Origin: Strigops habroptila
Lineage: Eukaryota; Chordata; Aves; Psittaciformes; Psittacidae
Assembly (NCBI RefSeq): GCF_004027225.2
Contig: NC_044282.2
Location: 55,818,397 to 55,882,396, forward strand
DNA length: 64,000 nucleotides
Direction of reading: 5' to 3'
The notes below the pieces were generated by a model. That model worked only from the letters and a program-made list of their open reading frames with translations, ran no database searches and was not told the DNA's origin. Both the position numbers and the translations under genes were made by a program. Shown one piece after another: positions 12,346 through 25,959 of the stretch (its first letter is position 1; the number at the start of each line of letters is the position of its first letter).

Positions 12346-14859
12346 TAATGCTTGTGGGCTGTGTACTGCCTTTCGTATTTTTTAAATGTATGTTTGATCT
12401 GAAAGAAGTGACTGTTGCCTCTGAAATGAACCAGTGGTTTGCATTTGTATGGAGTTTTGGTTCATTTTTGTCTGTAGCATTACGCTGTGGTGTTTAGATG
12501 TACTGCTCTCTGGCTGCCTGCTCTGTTTCGTTTGAGATATCATGGTGCCTGCTGACAAGTGGGATGGATCCTCGCCAAAGAGCAGAGGCTGTTGAGTATT
12601 AATGGTTTTAATTGGCAAAGTCACATCCCATGCAGGAAGTCTTTCTGTGCCAGTGCTCAACCTTGGCGCCACATGCCTCCAGACGTTTAATCACACCTGG
12701 CTGTTCACACATATGTGTCAAATAGTAGTGGAGGAAAGGGAAGCATAAAGTTCAAGGACAGTATTGGCTCCCTGCAAACAGAGGCTGAATTGCACTGAGC
12801 ACTTTGGAAACTCATATGAGAGGTACCCAAATGTCATTAGCTGGGAGATAAAGGCAGTCCTCTGCTTGTCCATTAGATAATAGTACAAGCAGGGAGGTAC
12901 TCAGTCTCAGCAAAATGAGTTTGCTTTTAACATACAGATTGCGAAATTGCCTCAGTCTGTTAGAAAAATAAAGCCATAATATTGACTAATTAACATCTAT
13001 AAACATATAAGATAAATATTAGCGTGTAAACCACTAATACATAAGTTAATTTCTGAAATGTGGGACAATGGAAAATAAATTAATACTTTCATGTGTGAAA
13101 TTGCATAACCCCTGGCATTTACCTCGCCTGGCTTCACATGCTTAAAAGTTAGGGCAGATGAGCCCAGATCTAAAGGGCTGGTTTCATAATTGCAATGTGG
13201 TACTATATGTTGGGTTTTTTAAGAACAAATTTGATAAATGTCTTTCAGGAGCTACTTAAGAATAATTGGCACTGTCTCGGATTAGAGAGAAAGACTCTTC
13301 AGCTACACATTGGTATGGGGAAATGGTCCAATGCTTGTGGTTTTCTATTAAGACAGGAAAACCTGAAAGTAAAAAATGGCTAAAAATATGTTTATTGTCC
13401 AAGCTGAGAAAACAGATAAAAATGAGAATCAGGGGAAAGAAAGTTAGGCTTGATGATACTGCTTATACTATTTCAGAGGTGGAAAAGATATTAAAGGAAA
13501 TTCACATGAGTATAGATAATACTATTCTGTAGTAATAGAGGAAAAAAGGGAGGAACTAGTTGCAGGGCCTACTTCATATACTTCCTGCAGTGATCTCTCA
13601 CTTTTTAGCTATTATGAAGAATATCAAAGTAATATTTCATTGTGCAAAGTCAGCATCATAGATTGGCCAGCAGAATTTCAGCTGACTTTGATTTTGTCAC
13701 AGTTAATTTTTATGTTGTTTTATTATTGTTCTCACAAAATTTTTTTCAATATCAAAAAAGAAAAAGCCTGTCTGGCATCTAGAACTTCTGTTGTTGGCAT
13801 TTTCTCAAGAAGTAGGTCAATACAAGAAACCATGAAGAGTAAGTAAAGCAGACTGCTGCGTGCTTAGCAGCAAAGTTATGGTAAATGTAAGGTAAGTTTT
13901 TGACTTTGAAGCAGATTGTACTTTTAAGTAAAGATATGCCAACTCCTGAAAACATACTGCAATGCATATAAATGTGCTGGATAAAGATGCAGAGTAATTA
14001 AAATGGAAATACAGATATGTTTAGTCCCTACAGGGAAAATGTTTGGGGGGAGCTGGTACATCATTTAGTTTTCTGAGCACCACTGGTATGGCATACTGAG
14101 TGGAGTCATTCTGCTTCGACTTCTGATTTAAACTCTTACTTTTCCTACTTTTCCTCTGTTCTAATTACAGAAGACAGACTCCCCTACTGGGTGCCTCTGG
14201 ACAGGAACCTAGCACCAGTAGTCTCACTATTCTTCCAGAGGAGCCTGTCCTTTCCATTGGTGGAATAAGGACCCTAAAAAAGGGGGTTAGCAACTTCAGG
14301 AAATTTAGGTGATCTGAACAACTCCTCTTTTTCTAAACTGATCAATTTTGGCTGTATAAAACAGCACTTCTGGAGGGTGGTGAATGCTTCTTGATGCTTT
14401 TCTCCTTTTCACAGCCTGCTGTCTGCTCTACTCATTTTGTCAAACTCTTTCTATCTTTCCGCATGCCTTTATCACTGTTTGTGCAAAAATCTTCTGTACA
14501 GCTTGTGCTTAATAGAACAGTCGTCTTATATCTCTCTTCTTCACTCCATCTGTTCTCCATCCAAACCAAAGCTGAAAATTTATCCTCTGCTTTGCATAAA
14601 TCTCTTCAGCACTTCTTCCAGTGCTGTTATTGCTTTCAATTTTAACTTTACAGCCCTGTGATAGACACTATAGAAGATAGTTGTGCACTGCATGGCACTC
14701 CTAAATCATTACCTGCAAACCAATATTTCTTCATTCAATTTTTATCCATTTTTAAGTGCATATATATGATTTAAACACTTATTTTCAAGTAAATGTACAT
14801 AATAGTGTGTTCATAAATGGGGGGCAGTGCTGTTCTTTAACATTATATGGTTTTAATTG

Positions 14860-14937
14860 ATCATAGAATCATAATAGAGTCACATAATGGTTCAGATTGG
14901 AAGGGACTTTAAAGATAGTCTAGTTCAAACCCCCCTG
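14860..14937 (-). mobile_element. Short CR1 3' end relic
   Basis: Reverse complement of the last 75 or so bases of CR1 (ATCATAGAATCATAATAGAG, GGAAGGGACTTTAAAGATAG). Confidence 0.8.
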
Positions 14938-16816
14938 TGACAGTATATAGTATAATTTCCTTAAGCCTTCCTAAAAAATTGTAAGTGTCCAACAAGATGA
15001 ACTGGGGTCCTCATTTGTTACCAGACTAATTGTGCTGAGTGCTGATAGCACCTTTGGGCAGATTTAGTTCTTACTTAGGGTCAGTAACCCTGGAATCATA
15101 GAGCAGGGGAAAACAATGTCACTCAAATTATAACAAATCCAAAAGTTCATTAAGCATCACAGAACTAAATTTTTAAGTTTTACAGCCAGTTATTCCCTGA
15201 AACTAATTGTTTTGTAATCTTAAAGTTTTTTTCCCCTCTTTTTATCTCTGCCAAACCAAACCAAGCCAAACTTTGATTCATAGAAGCTCCTTTCACTCCT
15301 GATCTTCTCAACATTCAGATTTACAGAAGAGTAATACATGTGCGACAGACTGACAATGATGTCTAGTGATAATTACAAGTTGTGAAGCATCTTTGATGTG
15401 TAGACACTTGCTGATCTCTGCTAGTTAAGATTTTCACCTTCTCAGAATTCCCCTTTTGGCTGTTGCAACAGCACAAAGGCATGAAGATGACACAAGGTGG
15501 AATGTATTTCTCTAGCAACAAGGAAGTCCTTATGAATAATGTATATAAATAATGAACTCAGAGAAACTGTACAGTACAAACAAAGGTGTCTTGGTGTGTT
15601 ATCAACCAATTTTTCCTCAAATTCATATGTTTAGAGTGTAGGAATGTTCCATACAATGTATTTTTCGTGTTTCATTAGTCTCATTTCAAGTGGACCAAAT
15701 TGTGGGACTACCACCCATAGAAGATAGTATTTGTAAGAAAAATTTTCTTTTAGTGTTTCCTTTTGTTGAGCCTACGTAGTCCTCTACAATATATCTTCCT
15801 ATCATTATAGTTAGTTATAATCAAGTTTTATTTAGCATAAGCATTGTAAATACCATATACTGTTGTGAGACACAAGGATGATGTTCAAGTGTATTTGCAG
15901 GATTGGAAACATCTGCTGCTTCAAAATGTGCTATGCCATTTAGAAATCTGATAACGTCTTCCCTCACCGTACTAAGTCCGTGAACCTCTGTGTTCCTTAC
16001 TTGGTTTCAATGATTTGTGCTGGTTTCTGTGAAGGAAAGCATGACTTAAACCAAATATTTAAAACAGTAATAATGCAAATACCTTTTTGAAACCAGTTTT
16101 AATGCTTAGTAGCTGGCAATCCAGTTAACAAAATAACTGTAAAGTAATAGATGCGTTTAATAGTTAAAAGATCAGATTTATTTTGTTTTGTTCTGTTTTC
16201 ACACAGGAATACTCCTCAAGGCTGCTTAAAAAGGTCTTTTTAAACAAGGTAGTACAAATATACCCAGCTACATTGCATACCTGTGGTTATAGGTGATACA
16301 GAATGATGATTCCTTTGTCTCTGAGAGGATACTTGCATGAGAATTGAAACTGTTTCCTTATTTCAGGAATTCAAACTGTTCCTCATGAGATTTTTGGCTG
16401 TATCCTGGAATGGTAGTAATGCCAAACCTCCAAACCTATTCAGTGACTTCAGACTATCTTCTCAATCCAGCCTTCGTATGGGGTGAAGTATTGCAACTGG
16501 ATTTTAGCGTCTCTGTGCCTTATAAGCAGGTTTGCCATGGTTCCCAGGCAGGAAATAGAAGACTCTCCAAGAGCAGTAACAAGATCCAAAATGCACAGTA
16601 TGGAAAAAAAGTCTTAGTAGTAGCTTAAATAAGTCTCATCCCTTTTATGTTTCCTTGAACATACAGGTTGGAGCAGGCATGCCTTTCCATGGTTTCCGCT
16701 GGGGCCTGTCCAGCAGTACAAAATGCCAGGCTGCACACACGTGGCTGCTCATTACACTTTATTCACCTCTTTCCATTTAGAGGATGAAAAGTTAGGGAGT
16801 TAATTCAGTTCTTCAG

Positions 16817-16952
16817 AGAATCACAGAATCACAGCATGGTTTGGGTTGGAAGGGACGTTGGGGCTAAATGCAGTACTGCAGGTGGGGTCTCACGAGAGCA
16901 GAGTAGAACGGGAGGATCATCTCCCTTGACCTGCTGGTCACACTTCTTCCCT
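16817..16952 (-). mobile_element. CR1 fragment with internal deletion
   Basis: About 40 bases of CR1 3' terminus (ATCACAGAATCACAGCATGG) are joined directly to a part of CR1 that normally lies several hundred bases further in (GCAGGTGGGGTCTCACGAGA). Confidence 0.85.
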
Positions 16953-17124
16953 TATGCCTTTTTCTGTCACAATAATCGTGATAGTTTCATTTTCACGAAT
17001 CTGCCTGCCTGCTTCTTGGATGTGTCTGTATTTCCTCTTGTCTCTGAGGGTGAGGTTAATCTGACTAAACGTAAATGTGTTTAAACTAGTTAGCTTGCTT
17101 TTGCAGTTAGTGGCAAGGAATAGG

Positions 17125-17143
17125 CACTTACTTACTTACTTAA
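17125..17143. repeat. (ACTT)n microsatellite
   Basis: Four or so perfect ACTT units in the region downstream of WDCP copy 2. Confidence 0.7.
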
Positions 17144-17943
17144 TAGAAATGGTTCACCACAATCAGTTTTAGAAATCTATGTTAGGGCATGAGTAATCTG
17201 CTGTAAAAGTGCTGTTCTTTTTTTGACTGATCATACAGGAGCCTAGATGACAAGTTCAGAGTAGACATCTGCATTCAGCCAAATTAAATTTATGTTCAAT
17301 GTCTTTGATCCTTAATTTACCTTGCAAGGTATTTTCTATCTTTTCTGTGTGCACATATAAATCTACATGCTGTGTAAGACACTCACAGGACACAGTGATG
17401 CAGCCTTTTTAGTAATTGAACATTTTCATATAAAAATGAAGCATCTCTGGAATGTTGCAGGTTTCCATGGGATCCAGCTGGAACAGAGAAGAGAGCCTGA
17501 AGCAGTTTTCCTTTTTTTTTCCTTTCCCAGTTTTCCTTAATGAATATAAATGCTCTTTAGTTGTATTTTCTTCAGCTTTTGTGTGGACCATACACCTGTA
17601 TTAGCTAGATTTGTTGTTACTGCATGATTTTTACATAATATTGTTTCTCCAAGAACATCCTGACCACAGTTAAAGTAGAGGCTAGTCTCTTTGCTTCGGT
17701 CCACTGGCAGCCATTAGTGACCACAGCTGTGGTAAACTTCACTCCAGGTCTCATCCTTCCGAAGAAATCATGAGGGTCCAGCCAACCCTAGGATTTAGCT
17801 ATAGTGTAACCATGCCATGGATTTTACAATTAAAATATATTGAAAGTATTGAAGACAGCTTCCTAGTCACTCAGTTTCTGACACTGCAGAATGTCTCTGT
17901 ATTGTATTAGACGAGAAGGTCATTAGCTGTCTTTGTTCAGAAA

Positions 17944-18110
17944 TTATGTCACTCTGCTTGGTGGTCGAATTGAAATGCTTTTTTTGTAGGAGTGACCTCC
18001 ACAGACTTCTGAACTGTCAGTTCCATCCCTTATGATTATCTCTTGTGCTGCTTTGAATATTAATGGCACAAAGCCATCCTTGTCTGCAGTGAGCACAATC
18101 CAAGAAGAGC
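17944..18110 (-). CDS. WDCP: WDCP copy 2, terminal coding exon with stop codon
   Basis: The acceptor TTTTTTGTAG on the minus strand precedes two bases that complete a Gly codon. The exon then reads [16 protein letters not shown] and the highly recognisable [10 protein letters not shown], ending in PSRVT and TAA. Human WDCP has SHWILLSADSEGFIPL and [10 protein letters not shown] at the same point, so this is the last coding exon. The bird tail after EIIIRDG is shorter than the human one, giving about 695 residues in total. The open frame continues upstream of the acceptor, but those residues are intronic. The 3' UTR should run toward lower coordinates; an AATAAA on the minus strand at 16758-16763 is one possible polyadenylation signal, unproven. 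Confidence 0.9.
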
Positions 18111-21100
18111 CTACAAAAAATAAGCAAAAAAAGAACATGAGTGTACTGCTCTGGTTACATAAAATGTACAAGCACGTTTTAAAAAGCCAGCCTGCATGCG
18201 AGCAGAGCAGCCTGTCTTCTTGTGCACTAAAGCCTTATTACGCTAATGACATTAAGGTCTGACAATCCATGCTGAACACACCTTCGTGTAAACGCAGAGA
18301 AGCTAAATGAAAGGTCTTGAAAGGTTTGAGGCATTTTGTCCCTTATTTAAATTAAGTTGAAAAACACGGTGCATCCTTGCTAGTTCTGATGAACAATAAG
18401 TATCTCCATTTTCTGAAAACTCAGCCAACCTTTCCATGCTGACTTTTGTTCTAGTGACATCTACTTCTGCTTATCCTTTTAGCTCATCTGCTCTACCCCA
18501 ATGACGAAGAGATCATAAAAACTGAAAAAGTTGGCAAAGAAATGATTGTGCTGTATTTGTTCTAGAAGGAAGTAGGGGTTTCCGTCTCCTTTACTGTCAA
18601 GCCAAGATTGTTCAGTATGTTTTCAAATTCATACAGCAAACGGAAGTTACACCTTGAAGAAGATTTACAAAAGATACCATGATTTACAAAAGACAATATA
18701 CAAAAGCTGATATAATAAAATTTCTTGTCCTTTCATTATTTATCAAATCTTCTCATAAAGAGAATGAACATTTTCAATCCTTTTTTTTTTCCTGAAGATA
18801 AAAAGAGGCAAGATTAAAAACCAAAGACATCAAAATCATGAAGGTTCACTTTATGTATTGCATAGAAGCAGAAAATAAACCTTTCCTGCCCTTGCTTTTT
18901 TACTTTCCTTTGCAAGTCAGCTTGAAAATGAAGCTATATGTACCATATGTATTTTTTTCTAGTGATTCATCTGTTTCTTTTTGGACTGGATATTGCAGTT
19001 CTTATAGAAAATAGTGAATTCTCTATTTGGCTTTGTTTTCAGTTTGACATTTTATGAAAAAGAAAAAAATCTGTGGCAACTGAGAAGCATTGTGGGAGCC
19101 CTTGTATGACACGTTTTTCTTACAGTGTATGATCCTGTCCTTACAGAGCAGAGGCATTAGCTGGGATATGAGGTAGAGAAAGACCTGATATGTTCTGTTG
19201 TTGAAATTTTTAATTTTGGGAGATAAAACTGTGTTTTGAAAAGGAGCGTGAAAAAAGGAAGTGTAGGAAAATCCAGGAGAACCGTGCTTAATTTTTGTCA
19301 GTCATGACAAAGCATGTTCCTGCACAAGGCAAATCTCCCCTCCTTGTACTACTAACAAAGCACTTTTCCAGGCTGCTACTCTATTGCATGTTGTCTTGTC
19401 ACCTGTTACATCATAAGAAGATTGTCATTCCAAACCATGAATCTTTAATCTTCTACTCTTAATTCTTTCTTTCTAATTCTGGACAGACTTCAGATTCTGT
19501 AAGCTATGGGCCTGAAAGTGGAAATCCTGCTGTCCAAATTGATGGTTGCATTGTTGGTCAAATGGATAAAGCATTTTTGTCAAACTCTTGGGACTTTTTC
19601 TTTTCATCCATTGAAATATTTGAAGTTCTCTGTGTCGTTGATAACACTTGCTTTGAAGGGTATCCCACAAAATATTTCAATGGTGGAGAAACCTTGTGTG
19701 GAATGTAATACCCTTTTGCTGTGGACAATTATTATGAAGACACCCTGCTGAAAAGAGAGACTTCTGTGTGCTAATAGCAGGGCACTATATGTTAAGCTGT
19801 ATTTAGCACAGGTAATGGCATTACAGTCCTGGGCTTAGAGTGCAAACAATGAGGACAAGTTCATTGCTCATATAACTCTGATGATCTTCATAGCTTTGCT
19901 GCGGGTATGAATTTGGCGTACAGCTGTGAACATTTTTCCCCCTGTATATTCAAGTTTAAGTGTTTATTCACAGTAAAAAATGCCAGGCTGTCACTGTAAT
20001 ACAAGCACACTCTTCATTACATCCCCTTTAATTATATGGTATTAAAGGATGGGAATGATATTTTTAAACTTCGCATTTAATATTCATGCCTCATGGCAAA
20101 GAAAAAATTTAGAAACATAAACCTGTACTGGTCAGAACTGAATAAGAGCTACGTAACTGCTTCTGCCCCAAACCTGATAATTTTGCAAGATTTTGGTGAG
20201 TTGTAGAAAGATTCTTGTTTCAGTTGTTCCTTTTGCTGTCAACAAACAGATTCAATTTCAGAAAAGCCAAGCACCACATTGAACAGAAAGAGAGAGAATT
20301 TAGGATGATTCTGAGGCACTGTCTTTTTGATATTTCTGAAGTCTAATGCATGAAATTGAGAAGTGGTGCTGTGCTAATTAAATATTACATATTCAACTGT
20401 TCTGTAGAGCTGAAAATAGGTTTTCTCAGGCCCATTATTTATTATTTTCATACCAAAATCTAAACCTCTTTTTTTCATTATGGGCATTTGTTTCCAAAAT
20501 CAAGAGCTGGAAGTACACGCCAAAAATGGTATCCTCCTTGCCCAAAGCTGCACTGTGTTATTGTAGAAACCTGCTGGGAAATGGCTCAGGCCTCAACAGC
20601 ACCTAGAGTTTTTTCATATATGCTTCCACTGCCCTGTAGAGGTGAGAGAGATTGCAAACAAAAATACAAAATCTGCATATCTTTATCTTCTGGAGCAACT
20701 CTGTGAAACTGCTGTAAGCCAGGGGAAAACTGAAATGGCCAAATGTGTCTTAAATAAAGGCAGCTCCCCTGATCTGTACTGTGGTTGTAGCCCCTTTTCT
20801 GCAATCTTGTGGTTTCATCAACAAGGAGATAAGCAGAATATGAATGGCAGAATAGTGCATATTTTGCATCTCTTTCTTCCAACTGTCATAGGTGCCAGCA
20901 CCAGTAACATCCCAGGCCTGGGTTCTTTTTCACAGTCTGGTATGTAACCGTCATTACTTAGAAGACCTTCAAGATCATCTAGTTCCAACCCTCTGCCATG
21001 GGCAGGGACACCTTCCACTAGCCCAGGTTGCTCCAAGCTCCGTCCAACCTGGCTTTGAACACTGCCAGGGATGGGGCAGCCACAGCTTCGCGTCACCACC

Positions 21101-22314
21101 CTCACAGGAAAGAACTTGTTCCTAATGTCTGATCTGAACCTCCCCTCTGTCAGTTTAAAGCCATTCCCCCTTGTCCTGTCACACACACCTGTGTAAAAAG
21201 TCCATCTCCATATTTCTTGTCAGCCCCTTTAGGCACTGGAGTGTGCTCTAAGGTCTCCCCAGAGCCTTCTCTTCTCTCAGCCTGTCTCCATAGGAGAGGT
21301 GCTCCAGCCCTCTGATCATCTTTGTGGCCTCCTCTGGACTTGCTCCAACAGGTCCACATCCTTCCCATGGTGGGGTCCCCAGAGCTGGAAGCAGTACTGT
21401 GGGGGTGGGGCTCACCAGAGTGAAGTAGAGGGGGAGAATCACCTCCTTTAACCTGCTGTCACACTTCTGGTGCACCCCAGGATGCGTTTGGCTTTCTGGG
21501 CTGCAAGTGCCCATTGCCAGCTCATGTTGAGCTTCTTATCCACCAACACCCCCAGGTCCTTCTCCTCAGGGCTGCTCTCAGTCCAGTCTCCACACAGCCT
21601 GTAGTTGTGCTTGGTTGGTTTCACCAACAGTTGAATTCATTTCTCATAAGACAGAGTATACTGGTTAAGCCGATATGTCTCAGCCACCTGAAGCATTATA
21701 CAGAAATGGCTAAAAAATAACAGTATGTGTGTTGCTGAGAAGGTAGCATATGTGAGCAGACAGTGACAAGGTAATTCAGAGACCAGCCTGGGGCTAGGAT
21801 GTCCCTAGCTGCTTCTGTCCTTACGAGTTAATCAGTAGTGAAAGGTAGAAATGTGAGATTGGCACATTAGAACATTGAGCTTCACTGTTTATCTTACATT
21901 AAAATAATCCCAAATGCCTCATGATACACATATATATCATATTCTGAGAATGAATTTTTCTCCAACCAACTTTCTATTGTCAGGTCTGGGACATGCTTGT
22001 AAAGATGGGCAAAGCAAAATGCCAAAAGGTGTCAAGGAAGCCTTTCTATTTCTAGGTAACACGGCGTACTGATTATTTTCTCAGCCTTCCTCTAATCTAA
22101 CATATTATTCTGGTAATGGGTAGTTCTGCAGTTACTTAGCATTTAAGTGATTTCAAGACACTCTGCCGTATTTCAGGCAAAGGAAAACACACACATCAAA
22201 AAAAAAAGTTATCTATCTCAGTTTATTACAGTATGGGGTGGTTATTCTACCACAAGTGCCTTTTACACTAAAAACCCCAGGTGAAACCAGATACCAGAAA
22301 TAAAAAGAACATAC
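18111..22314 (-). other. WDCP copy 2 intron 2
   Basis: Bounded on the minus strand by GTATG and TTTTTTGTAG, about 4.2 kb. Only the CR1 at 20960-21615 is recognised inside. Confidence 0.85.
20960..21615 (-). mobile_element. CR1 LINE fragment, 3' half
   Basis: Reverse-complement CR1 from the 3' UTR (ATCATCTAGTTCCAACCCTC) back to the end of ORF2 (CACCAACACCCCCAGGTCCT). It lies in intron 2 of WDCP copy 2. Small internal gaps are present. Confidence 0.9.
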
Positions 22315-22435
22315 CGTGCTTCATTTCAATAACAGGCAGATCAAACAGCTGCTGGACTAAATTCAAAGGGATCTTGCCATCACAGAGGAGAACATCTTTT
22401 GTTTCTTCAGAAACTGCTCCATTTGAAAAACTTTT
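22315..22435 (-). CDS. WDCP: WDCP copy 2, second coding exon
   Basis: This is a 121-base exon too short to stand out as an open frame. On the minus strand it follows TTGAAG and reads 40 codons beginning KSFSNGAVSEE, then VLLCDGK, VQQLFDLPVIEMKH, plus one base before the donor GTATG. Human WDCP has the counterpart VLLCDGK...VQQTFGLSLIEMLH in the same place, directly after the coiled-coil exon. The entry phase (0) matches the donor of 31808-33727, and the exit phase (1) matches the acceptor of 17944-18110. The intron before it is about 9.4 kb and the one after about 4.2 kb. Confidence 0.9.
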
Positions 22436-24886
22436 CTTCAAATGCATGGATGTAAAAGAAAAGATCTTGTTAAAGGCTTAGACATTGTGCCTGAGTTCTT
22501 TTAACCATTCCCCTGCTCTTACTCCTTTCAGTTCTTTATCAATTTGCTTTTTTCTTTGCCTGCATTTGCTACAATTTATAGATGACACCATCCTGCAGTG
22601 CAATTCTAAGCACAAACTCACAGTCCCAGGTGAAGAGGACTATGACTCTGCTTTTTGCACTTATGCAGCTCAAAATTACATCAGCCCTGTATATATAATG
22701 TTTCAGTTCATGTATGCGTGTGTCCGTTGGGCCTTTCTGCCTGAAGAGTCAATTCCATGGAAGGGAATACATCATGGCTGGAATGAAGTTGTCCAAGATG
22801 CTACCAGAGCAAATGAGTAATCTGCTCAGTTTCAGTTGTACGTGTGGGGGGGTTTGATAGTCACTGATGAGCTATGTCACCCCTCAGTTCTGTCACAGAG
22901 AGAACTGCAGAGAGACTGGGCATAGCAACAGTCTCTCCAAAAAGCTGTCATAACAAAGGAGCTTGGGAATCCTGTGACTTTCTTTGAGAGAGAGGGAATG
23001 TGTGGATTTACAGCCTCCCACAAAGGGAATGTGTGGAATTTGCTCTGCCATTCCCTAAAATAACACACAAACAAAGGTGGAGTATTCGTGCTTCATGACG
23101 TTTAGCTGGCCTTGAGAATCAACACCTTCGTGTTCTATCATTCTGATTACTGCAAAGTGCAAGGACCACAAATTAGTTGAGCTAATGTGGTTATGGAATG
23201 GATATATATTTACATTTAGATTTTCCTATCGGCTATTATTTGAAAGTCTTTTTAGCATTAAAAATTTTCCAGTGAGTCAAAGCCATTAGAAAATATATGT
23301 GAATTGGACATTTTCTTCTGAATAATCTTGTTATACTTTGTCGTTGGAATTTCATTTTGTTCTTTCCTCTCCATAATTACTACCTGTGTAGTTCCCATGT
23401 GTTAGGGTTTGGTTTTTATTCCTTTGGCAACCCTTATGTTTGCAGTAACGCCAGATTTAACATATTTGTTCTCTGAATTAACAGTTTTATTTACCCCATT
23501 TCCTAGACCTTTCTGTTTTGTCCATTCAGAAAGGATCCAAGCTAACATTTTAGAATGGATTGAAAAGATGTCATCCAACCTAACTCTTGTTCTAGTCCTG
23601 CCTTTTCAGTGTCGATTTCATGCCCTTGAATCTTTCTTGCTATATGAAACTTAACAGTTGAATGAATTCACGACATCATCTATTTCTGTGCGTAATAATC
23701 TAACCTTTGACTAAATAAATGTCTTTTTTAGTGCTTGTCTTTTTTCTAATTGTGCTGTCTTTTGACTCATTCACTCTCTCAGTGAACGTGTGCTTTTTTT
23801 TATGCCATGTAACGTGTACCAACCTTTCTAAATCAATCACTTTCCTTTTTCTACACATAATACATATGCTGTCATGCAACCACATTGGATTCTGTAAATG
23901 AGAATGTCTGCCAACTGTTGCAAAAGTATTTTTCCCCACTCTCTCATAAATTGACCATGCAGCTAGACTATGGCTGATGATTGTTATTTATTTATGTATT
24001 AGGATTGATTGAAGATGTCAGAACTGTAAGGATATCTCTGTTAAAAATGTAAGCTTCCCAGCTTTCGAAGGTCTTCTCATCTCTTTCCCCATTCAAAACA
24101 CACAGAAATTTGTTGCTGTGTAATTAATAAGGAATTCATCAAAGAAGTATATTATTTTTTTATTGTCATAAACCTATAGTAACTTTTTATTACAGCTATA
24201 ACTATATAACAGAATTTCTTTGTCATTTTTAGGTCTCCTCAAATTATATAGTAGTATGTTCTATTGAACCTAAAAACACTTAAAACTCAATGGGCTCAAA
24301 ACTAAATGCTCAGCAGCAGCAACTACTACTTTTTCCTGAAATCAGGTTGAAATAGCAGAGTTGATTCAAACTTGTACTTCAGTTAATGAATCACAGAAAA
24401 AAGTGGGCTGTAAATGAGACAGGTAACATTGTCTTGATCCAAGTGGTTCATTTTTTCACGTAGATAAGCTTCAACTCAAAATTAACCAAAAAACAATCTA
24501 TATCTGCCTCTGTTGACTTGAAATCAGTTAAATGGAAATCTATACTAAGGATGACTTTGTTCTAGTACATTTCCTAGTCAGCCTTGCAAGTTATTGGAAC
24601 AGCCATTGGAAGTGGAAGATAGTTTTGTATATGCAGAACTACATGGTATATTTTTTGTTTATCCTAAGCATTTTCTTAAGTACAGAGCTCAAAGCTTAAG
24701 TTTCAGAGTTGTTTCTTTCATCACTTGTGAGCATTCATATTAGCTATTCTCTCTGCCTTTGTCATATACTTTTGTTTATAATGATAAATGTAATCATCTT
24801 TACATTTATTTTTGTCTGCTGGCAAATTCTGTCAAGTCAAGAATCATCCTCTGTTTTAATCTTCTAATTATTTTGTCTTTTTTAGT

Positions 24887-24952
24887 GTAAGTGATGATAA
24901 CATGCCTTTAATGTTTAGTTTAAGTGATGATAACATGCCTTCTCTTTGAGGA
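24887..24952. repeat. Tandem direct repeat, two units
   Basis: AAGTGATGATAACATGCCTT occurs twice about 33 bases apart, a recent local duplication in intron 1 of WDCP copy 2. Confidence 0.8.
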
Positions 24953-24959
24953 ATATGTT

Positions 24960-25110
24960 CACATACATCATAACATGGATTAACTGATTTAAACCCTTGT
25001 CTTTTGAGAGGCAGGTAACTGTTAGTATTCCCTTTTTATAGATGATCAAACCATTACACAGGAAGATTAAGAGATTTACTCAAGGTCATGGAAGTAGTTT
25101 GTGACAGTTA
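24960..25110 (-). repeat. MIR-like SINE relic
   Basis: Resembles reverse-complement MIR: TATTCCCTTTTTATAGATGA and GAGATTTACTCAAGGTCATG correspond to the MIR core. Diverged, and recognised by eye. Confidence 0.5.
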
Positions 25111-25959
25111 TAAATACAAATAAAATCTCACCTTAGTACTTCCTATTTTCATGCCTTAAACCAAAGACAATTTCCTAGTCAAATCTACATTTAATCCACC
25201 TCTTCCCAAAATATGTGAGGGTTTTGCTCTGTTGCTATTTATCTCCAATAGAAGCCAGAGGACTTGCAATTCTCCGATTAAAATCCCTTAATGTTAGTTG
25301 TTTTATCCTAAACCAAAGTTTATTGGTAGACTAAGAACATATTAATCACAGAAAAAATGAAGAGATTTCTACTTATGTGAAGGGGTATTTTTGGATGAAG
25401 TTTCTTTAGCCAGCTTCCTGCAGTATGTCAAGTCCAACTCTCCCTCTACAAAATCCAACAGAAAGAAACCATCAATTCAGTAATTGTTTTTCCTTCATCC
25501 ATGTCAGCCTGCCCCTTGATTCTGATCATGACAGATCAGAATTTATGTCTATAAATCTGGGTCTTCTGGGCAGCGGCCAGCCCATCACAGTGTTGCCGAA
25601 TTGTCTTTCAAAAGTCGTGTTTTGGAAGGCAGATATATTGGAGAAGAAGATAATTTCCTAAGGCAAAAAGGGTTCCTGGATTAGATGTTATACACTAGAA
25701 GACTGCATGATAAACATGTCTTTTATCACTTTTTTGAGCCCCACTGAGCATTCAGCTAGTTCTGCCTCTTGACCTTTTTCATTATTTATATTTCCTCATG
25801 TACTGCCTACACCTGCCTGGATGCTAAAATCATCTTCATGAACTTGAATTCAATGACTGATGAAACAGTGAGGGAAATACGTATATGCTACTAATCAGAA
25901 ATGGTTTTACTAATTTTGGGTTACTAATGGATTTTCAGTTTGAATGTGTCTTTCTTGCA

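Larger units (their letters stand above)
6946..17943. other. Intergenic DNA between the two WDCP genes, outside the listed repeats
   Basis: Apart from the CR1 copies and the microsatellite listed separately, I recognise no gene, RNA or conserved exon. The short open frames here have no family resemblance and ordinary AT-rich composition. The part nearest 17943 should include the 3' UTR of WDCP copy 2. Confidence 0.6.
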
